NCBI GenBank assembly: GCA_947652605.1
Contig: OX393576.1
Location: 62,906,966 to 62,970,965, forward strand
From: Elmis aenea
Taxonomy: Eukaryota > Arthropoda > Insecta > Coleoptera > Elmidae
Direction of reading: 5' to 3'
Length of the DNA stretch: 64,000 nucleotides
How positions within the stretch are numbered: the first letter of the stretch is position 1; each line of letters begins with the position of its first letter. Position numbers and translations under genes: made by a program. Below are positions 56,792 to 64,000 of this stretch, piece by piece. Under the pieces are notes generated by a model. The model made no database searches. It was given only the letters and a program-made list of their open reading frames with translations, and was not told where the DNA came from.

Positions 56792-59545
56792 GATGGTTAA
56801 TAATCCTCTGCATCCATTACAGGGGCACTGAACCAACTCGTATAATGTTATTTAGCTCTGCATGCACATTCACATGGACACAACAATACTTATTCTTATG
56901 CTCCTAATTGTATTGTTCAATGAATGTTATCATTAGTCACTACAACACCAAATGAAACATGATGAAGAGCAAATAGGGTTGAAACGATTAGCTCACCTCA
57001 CTTTTAAATAATATTCTTCGCGCGCGCTTTTGTTAATTAAAGTTGACTTTTAATGAATTCACACATCTACTTTACTAAGCAAACATTACTTCACTTCTAT
57101 TTTAAGGTACACCTTGATAACTAAATCAGCACTAACAATTCAGTAATTATGTCGCTGTACAATATATAAAAATCTATTTTCTAGGTTTTTTAAAAATACC
57201 TCTTTATATTCCCACGTTTTTAAATTGGCCACAGGTTGTTATATGCGGCTCAACCACAGCCCACAACAAACAACATAACCGAAACGCGTTCGAATGGCGA
57301 CTGACGATGCCATGCAACTCTGGCTTCGGTTGATCTCAGCTCAGCGTTTGTCTGAAGTTGAACTTCTCAGACAAGTACATGCATATCTTATGTCCCTACT
57401 TTATACAAAGAGTTTTTAATATCGACACAGTTTCATGACGTGATAAAATATAGTTTTTGCGATGGTATAAGCAAAGAAAGGAGAACGGAATACAAATAGA
57501 AATTAATGCAGGAGATATATTTATAACTGGTTTCAGTAACACCTGTAGTTTTAATATGAGAAGAATATGTGCAAGTTGATATTAAAAACGTTTGATGTTA
57601 AGTCATGCTTTAATTACTTTTGGCTTACACAATATATAACAAAAATGTAAAAGAATGTTATACGAATGTATCGTTTTTTGGCTGTTCCAAGTTCAACAGT
57701 AAGTCAATGAAATGTTACTTAAAAATAATTAAAGGTTCTTTAACCTTTAACTCTTAAAAAATTGTTTGCCTTAGCAATTTTTACTTTAAATCATTAAAGG
57801 AAATCAAATCTGCCCATCTTCTTCTATTTGTATATGAAAATCATCCATTTATGTTAGAAAATGTTTCAAAACACTTCCCAATACTTCCATAACTTTTTAT
57901 ATTATGACTTTTTATAGAATTGTTGTATGGATATAACACAATCACGATACATTAAGAGATGCATTTTGTCATTCCAAAAGTAAGCTTCACCTTAAACAAA
58001 ATTACTGACCCATTTACCAATATTCTCGGAACAATTATGAGAATTAACTTTGTATTCTATATCCAAACTTTTTCAATTGTTTTTTTGTACCTTCAAAATG
58101 GTTTAAAAGTAGAACAGCCAAATTATTTTTGCACGCGGGCGGCCACTTTTATAGGTGCGGTCCTCTTGAAAACATTGTAAAACTAATGATTTATGCTACT
58201 ATATATAGTAATTTGTAGCGAATTTTTGCCTTATTTACTCTAGTAAATTAAATTTCCATTCTAATAAAATTTAATTACCAAATCGATTTTCATTCACTGT
58301 TTTTAGTGTAGTACCCCTAATGAAAAATTAAGACATTAGGCCAGTGATTACATATTAAATCGATAATCGATAAAGACGAAGCATAGAACATGGATTTAAT
58401 TATCTATTACCAGAGAAATCTCGTACTGGAAGATTAACAACATGTAAAGGCTCTCTTTAGTATTGTAATTAATGTATCTACGCCGATAGAACAAGCACAT
58501 TGTGTTCCAAAACGAATTGGTGCCAAGCATATAATTTTAAAATAACTTTGAGCTATATATTATTTCGCTACTAGACAACAAAAACTCATTTATAAAGTTG
58601 TAATCGCAATTCTCAAAGTCATGTTATTATAAACATTCAGATATTTATTTTTGTGTGACCATTAGATTAAGCAAGATTTCTTCTGGTAAAATTTGACGAT
58701 CAATGAGGTTCTATCACCATATAAGAGTTTAAACTTTAAATTACATTTTGAAAAAGTTTTGTTTCAATGAGTACCCAGTTGAAAACAAACATACACCAAT
58801 TAGTGTCCTGCGTTCTTAATTGCTTATTAAAAGTTAAAGACATATTTGTGATGCATTTGATCGTTTGGCTTGTTTAAAGTTAAGAATGTACAGAAAAATA
58901 AGTCTACGTTATGCTACGGCCTAATCAAACAGTTTATACCATGTGATAAAGCCTTACATAACAAATATTTGTTAATTATACAATTCCGTTGGATGCAGTT
59001 GATACTAAAAAACATCCTTGAAACTGCTAATCTGTTTCAACACTAAATTCTACAGCCCACTTAATAGTACAGGTACTCTATAATTAGTTTTGTGGGACCT
59101 GATTATTGTGGGCAAGGGAAAACCATTCACAAACATGGGAACGTGACTCAACGGCTCCAAATTTAGTTCCGTTTTACCTGTTCCATACCAGACGAAGCCC
59201 CATATACCTGTAACATGCGGTTGCACGAATACTTAGGGGTGTGCAGTCACGCTCCAAGTATTACACATTTTTGGTGTAAAACAAACGCTAATAACAAAAA
59301 AATATTACGTTGGGTAAATTTTAAAAGGAAGAAGCACGTTTTAATTTTTTTAAAGGGAAACGTAAAAACATCGTTATATTCATTTAAATTGATTAGATCT
59401 TACCGAAATTCCATTGCGGTCAGACTGTGAGAATTTTTTTCCGGAGAAATATGGATGGAAGAGATTAGCTTCTGAAGTTCTGACGTTTATGGTAACGAAA
59501 ATTTATAAACATCAACAAAAATATATACTTTTAAACGTGCGTGTT
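56792..59545 (-). other. rols 5' UTR and upstream region
   Basis: The segment 56792 to about 57300 is probably 5' UTR, with or without an intron; 57230-57400 is richer in G+C than neighbours, as expected around a promoter. Beyond about 57.4 kb only AT-rich sequence without recognisable genes or element ends was seen. Confidence 0.4.
57299..57304 (-). promoter_or_regulatory. Candidate arthropod initiator (TCAGTC)
   Basis: TCAGTC on the minus strand fits the arthropod initiator consensus TCA(G/T)T(C/T) and lies in a locally GC-rich patch about 510 bp above the rols ATG. No TATA box at the right distance was noted. The hexamer is common by chance, so this is a pointer only. Confidence 0.3.
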
Positions 59546-59553
59546 GTTAAAAC

Positions 59554-60737
59554 CAGGGATGGAATAACGTTTTAAATCGTTACGTTATTGTATAACGTTA
59601 TTTATTATTTGTTTTCGTTACATAACGTTATCAATAACGTTAAAAAAATGAATTGTTATGTTATATAACGTTACATGAATTATGATAGGGTGTTTCTTAA
59701 ATAATGCGAAAAAATTCGGGAGGTGATTCCTTATCGAAAATAAAGTGGGGTCTTTTATATAACAATTTTTTCTTAGATGTCTCCTTTCGGAGTTACACCC
59801 CCTAAAGGGGATCGGTAAAATTGGGTTTTTATTTTATTTCTCAAATTTAGATAAATGTAGAAGAATGATATTCGGTAGATGTTTTATACTTATTAAGAGG
59901 TTTCCCATAGTAGTATTTTCAATCATCTTCCACCTTCATAGGGGGCTGATAAGTACGACTCCTGTTGGTTTTTTAATCAGAACTTTTTGGTGAGTTGAAA
60001 TTTTGCAATTTAAATTTTTTTTTATTAAAGAATAAAAAAAACTTCTAAATAAATCAAGTTTTCAATAAACAATTTAAATTGCAAAATTTCAACCCACCAA
60101 AAAGTCCTGATAAGAAAACCAACAGGGGTCGCACTTTTCAGCCTCCTGTGAAGGTGGGAGATGTTTAAAAATATTACTATGGGAAACCTCTTAATAAGTA
60201 TAAAACATCTACCGAATATCATTCTCCCACATTTATCCAAATTTGAGAAATAAAATAAAAACCCAATTTTACCGATCCCCTCTAGGGGGGTGTAACTCTG
60301 AAAGGAGACCTTAAAGGGAAAAAAATATATGAAAGACCCCCCTTAATTTTCGATAAGAAATCACCTCCCGATTTTTTTCGCATTATTTAAGAAACATGCT
60401 GTATAAAAATAATTTTTATTTGTAATTCTGAAATTATTTTTGGGATCTGTAAATGTAAATTTTAAAAATAGTACAAAATTACGTAGAGATATTTTATTTT
60501 CATTTTAATTTCTAAAATACGGACAAAATATTATATCTTCTGAAAATATAAAGATCGCCATATAAAAATTTAATTTATAGAGAATAACGATACAAAATAA
60601 CGTTTAACGAAACGTTATCGGTTATTATAACGTTATATAACGTTATAAAAATATCGTTACGTTATTGTATAAAAAATTATAGTTGAATCGTTATTATAAC
60701 GTTATCGGGTATCGTTACGTTACGTTTTCCATCCCTG
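59554..60737. mobile_element. hAT element rich in TAACGTTA motifs, with perfect 8-bp target duplication, hosting foldback K
   Basis: The ends CAGGGATGGAA and TTCCATCCCTG are inverted repeats. GTTAAAAC flanks both sides (59546-59553 and 60738-60745). The subterminal regions (59575-59680 and 60590-60725) are crowded with TAACGTTA/ATAACGTTAT palindromes. Foldback K copy 1 occupies the middle. Confidence 0.92.
59686..60401. mobile_element. Foldback element K, copy 1
   Basis: 716 bp. The left end TAGGGTGTTTCTTAAATAAT is mirrored by ATTATTTAAGAAACATGCTG, one base off the CAGGGTG canon at each end. Arms contain GGGAGGTGATTCCTTATCG and a GTCTCCTTTC-GGAGTTACAC block, and meet near 60030. Confidence 0.9.
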
Positions 60738-60745
60738 GTTAAAAC

Positions 60746-62575
60746 TAGTATACAATTTGCGAAATGTTACCCAACACACTTGTGCATACAATACATGTTA
60801 TCTCCCACTAACAAATTAAACGATAGGTACCTATTAGCTTCACACAAATTTTACAATGAAGATCTTTTTGAATACTGCGAGGTGTGTACAGAGATAAAAT
60901 TGGTAACATTAAACTATTGTTACAATTGTATTACTTTAATACTGTGTTTATATTCAGTCGGTTAATTTCTGCTAATGGGCTTAATCATGTGTGCTTAAAC
61001 CATGAAAATTTTGGTTTTGCTAACTTATTCTTGCACCTGTCACAGATTTAACATAACGCATATCTACTTCTTCAGCTACTGCAGGATAACACTACCCAAA
61101 ACTAATGAGAACAGTTAATTTTTAATGTTCCTCAAGTATAAATATGGCAAGCATTATATGCAGTCAAATCCTGCCCGTCTAATTGCTGTATTCCTGTGTT
61201 TTAATTAAAATATGTCGTTTTATTGCGTCATAAAATATTACGTTATAATGTCCAACAATTAAAAACTGTGCTCTGACCATCCAAACTAAATAAGGAAGAA
61301 GTTAGAATGGATTTTATGATATAACTGGTTTTTCTAAATATAGTAATAGAACCACGAAATTTTTATAGCAAAAGATGGGAGCAATAAGTGGAGAGCTTCT
61401 AAGAAAGTAATTTTTATCAATGTGGCCTTAGTTTATTATGCTCTAATTGATGTAACTGTTAAAATTGATATTGCTCAACAGAAAAAACTATACTAGAGAG
61501 GTTTTTGTTGTTGTTTAGAGCTTAAGTACAAAAATGATCAATTTGGTTTCTTTGTTAAACAAGAAGTAACAATTTTTAACATTAAGTCTATCTGAGAAAT
61601 ACTGCAAGGCACTTACATCTACCAAAAATTAATAACCAATAAGATCTTGAGATATAAAAGTGTATAAAGAACATTTTGAAACGAAAAATACTATAGTCAT
61701 TGATCATTCAGTCTACAAGACATTTTATTGTTCATGGTTATAAGGAAATATGCAAACAATTTGTTAGTGTCCCAACTTTCCACCCACCAAAACACGTTGG
61801 TTTGGTTATGCGGTATAAATTTAGAAATTGCAAAATTAAAATGTGTCATAAACTTTTATTTCGCTCTACTTTTATGTACTGCATGACGTATCGCATCCCA
61901 CAATAATCATTTTATTGTTGGTAGATAGTCTTCGAAGCCATATACACTTTAGCAGGTAGGCTGAAGTTCTAGGTTTTTTTTCAAGTTGTGTCAAATGTTA
62001 TGCTAAAACTACACATGACAAGGATGTGTTAACGTGGGCTTTGATAGTTATATCGTTTTATATGTTGATTTATGGAATAAAATCCTACTCCGTATTATGA
62101 GTATGTAGATATGGATGACTTATGAACAAAACCTAAGCATGCATGGTATAGAAATAATAGAATAAGAAAACGGATTTATAAAGCAGGTCTTTAAACAATA
62201 ATCAAAAATATGCAAAGCTATATTTTTAAGAAACAATGCATTCAAAAGTTTAATTAAAAAATCATCTATCTTCTTTCTAAGAGGAATCGCTTCTTAATAC
62301 GTTTTCAGGTTTTCGTTTTTTAATCAGATTATTTCTTATTGTAAGCAAATTGCTGATAAAGAAAGGAAAGTTTTCAATCTTGTGTAGATTTTCTTTATGA
62401 AGTGATTCTTTAAAGAAAAAAGTCAATAATTTTTTAATGTTTAGTCTATAGCTTAACCTCAGTTATAAAAATATTATACACCTGTTTTGACAGTGGCTCA
62501 AACGTATTTTGAACTTAGTCTTAAATTAATGCAGACATAAATTATTGTTGAACTTTTTTTTCCATGTTCATTATA
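60746..62575. other. Upstream AT-rich DNA without recognised features
   Basis: No gene, repeat array or transposon end identified. Short ORFs here show no coding character. Confidence 0.5.
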
Positions 62576-63556
62576 CAGGGTGTTCCGTAATAATGCAAAA
62601 AAATCGGGAGGTTTCCTTATCGAAAATTAAGAGGGGTCTTTTATATAAAAATTTTTCAATAGACGTCTCCTTTCGGAGTTACACACCCCCTAAAGGGGAG
62701 CGGTAAAATTAGGTGTTTATTTTATTTCTCAAATTCGGATGAATGTAGAATGATATTTGGTAGATGTTTTATACTTATTAAAAGGTTTCCCATAGTAAAT
62801 ATTCATCTCCCACCTTTACAGGGGGCTGAAAAATGCGACCCCTGTTGGTTTTTTAATCAGAACTTTTGGTTGGGTAAAAATTTTGCCATTGTTCTTTGAA
62901 AGCTTGATTTATTTAGAAACATTTTTATTCTTTAGTTTTTCTCGTAAAATCTACAGTTTTTGCGTACAACATAAAATGAATAAACATGAACCATCAAATA
63001 TTCCAATATAAAACGATTTATTGTGGTGGTTACCATGGTTTATATATGTTTATATTGAGTAAAGGTAGAATATACCCAATATGATCATAAACAAACCATG
63101 GTATCACCAAAATTAATAGTTTTATATTGGAATATTTGATGCTGCATGTTCACTTACATTATTTTTTTACTAAAAAACTGTAGGTTTTACGAAAAAAGTT
63201 AAAGAATAAAAAAAAAATCTAAATAAATCGAGCGTAAAAAACATTAAATTGCAAAAAGTTCTGATTAAAAAACCAACAGGGGTACACTTTTCAGCGCCCT
63301 GTGAAAGTGGGAGATGATTAAAAAGATTACTATGGGAAACCTTGCGATAAGCATAAAACATCTACCAAATATCATTTTCCAACATTTATCCAAATTTGAG
63401 AAATAAAATAAAAACCTATTTTTACCGCTCCCCTTTAGGGGGGGTGTAACTTCAAAAGGAGAAGTCTAAGGAAAAATGTTTATATAAAATACCCCTCTTA
63501 ATTTTCGATAAGGAATCACCTATCGATTTCTTTTGCATTTTTTACGAAACACCCTG
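62576..63556. mobile_element. Foldback element K, copy 2
   Basis: 981 bp bordered by TA, ends CAGGGTGTTCCGTAATAATG and its mirror. Arms share the copy 1 landmarks. It has a larger centre with inverted TTCCAATATAAAAC / GTTTTATATTGGAA and CCATGGTTTAT / ATAAACAAACCATGG motifs, which copy 1 has lost. Confidence 0.92.
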
Positions 63557-64000
63557 TATATTAGTTAAAATTTGTAAATTAATTATGTTAGCCTCTTTTT
63601 TTAAGAGCATTTGGAACTTTTTCTTTCATTTTTTTTTAAATAATTAACTAACTTTACTCGAAGAATGTGTTAAATTTACAGCTATACTTACATTTGACAC
63701 CACTTAAATTTTATCCACAGCTAATTAAAAATAACACAGTCACGCTTCCTTTCAGCTTTAAGTGTAAAACAGTTTTTTTACCCGCGAAAACGACAGCACT
63801 ACTTTCGGTTTAGCAGAAACCTAAATTCCTTCAACAGGTGTTACAATGAAAATACTAACAGTTGAAGGATATGGCCCATTCCCATGCAAACCAGTGGTCA
63901 GCTAATAGCAGGTACTGCGATAGTGCCATACACTAACTACGACATACGTTGTCAAAAGAGCAGTAGGTCGATTGCGAATTACTCAGCCTACTCTTCAGTA
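63557..64000. other. Right edge of window, unassigned
   Basis: The last 160 bp are somewhat richer in G+C than the flanks, but show no clear ORF, splice frame or repeat end. They could belong to a feature beyond the window. Confidence 0.3.

Overview
The window is AT-rich eukaryotic nuclear DNA and almost certainly comes from an insect. It contains one spliced gene, on the minus strand, whose exons join in phase into a protein with an N-terminal C3HC4 RING finger, a STAND-type P-loop NTPase, ankyrin repeats and C-terminal TPRs. That order is diagnostic of Rolling pebbles (Rols, also called Antisocial), the insect TANC-family scaffold that works in myoblast fusion. Very large introns, insect-type hAT and Tc1/mariner elements and decayed non-LTR retrotransposons fit a large-genome insect. 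A beetle is my best guess, but this is inference and no sequence feature proves it.

Layout of the gene, 5' to 3' on the minus strand: exon 1 with the start codon at 56791-56734; a 38.9-kb intron 1; exon 2 (RING) at 17877-17692; exon 3 at 11391-11228; exon 4 at 6814-6592; exon 5 at 4856-4521; exon 6 at 4387-4151; exon 7 (NTPase plus most ankyrin repeats) at 3948-1744; exon 8 at 1131-780; exon 9 at 723-528; exon 10 at 399-115 with the stop. All nine introns are GT-AG and every junction keeps the frame. The model is 4,242 nt including the stop, or 1,413 residues. Whatever regulates or alternatively starts the gene lies in intron 1 or above 56.8 kb.

Everything else is intronic or upstream DNA dominated by transposons. 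The most striking class is a swarm of foldback elements: nearly the whole element is one inverted repeat, the ends read CAGGGTG...CACCCTG, and they are bordered by TA. At least a dozen structures belong to roughly ten sequence families, several nested or present in two or more copies (20840/25807, 22859/54444, 59686/62576/10490, 48443/38314/53440/20285). One has a loop that still shows a decayed IS630-Tc1/mariner-type DNA-binding domain. There is also a mariner-like element (24618-25543) with plant-type, Stowaway-like ends and a plant-type transposase relic; hAT elements with perfect 8-bp target duplications; four non-LTR retrotransposon relics, two with perfect target duplications around internally deleted bodies; and tandem arrays with periods of about 170, 40 and 16 bp.

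No bacterial-type operon, CRISPR array, rRNA or tRNA gene was seen. I found no convincing new protein system. The most unusual content is the foldback swarm inside a long transcribed intron and the plant-type mariner element.
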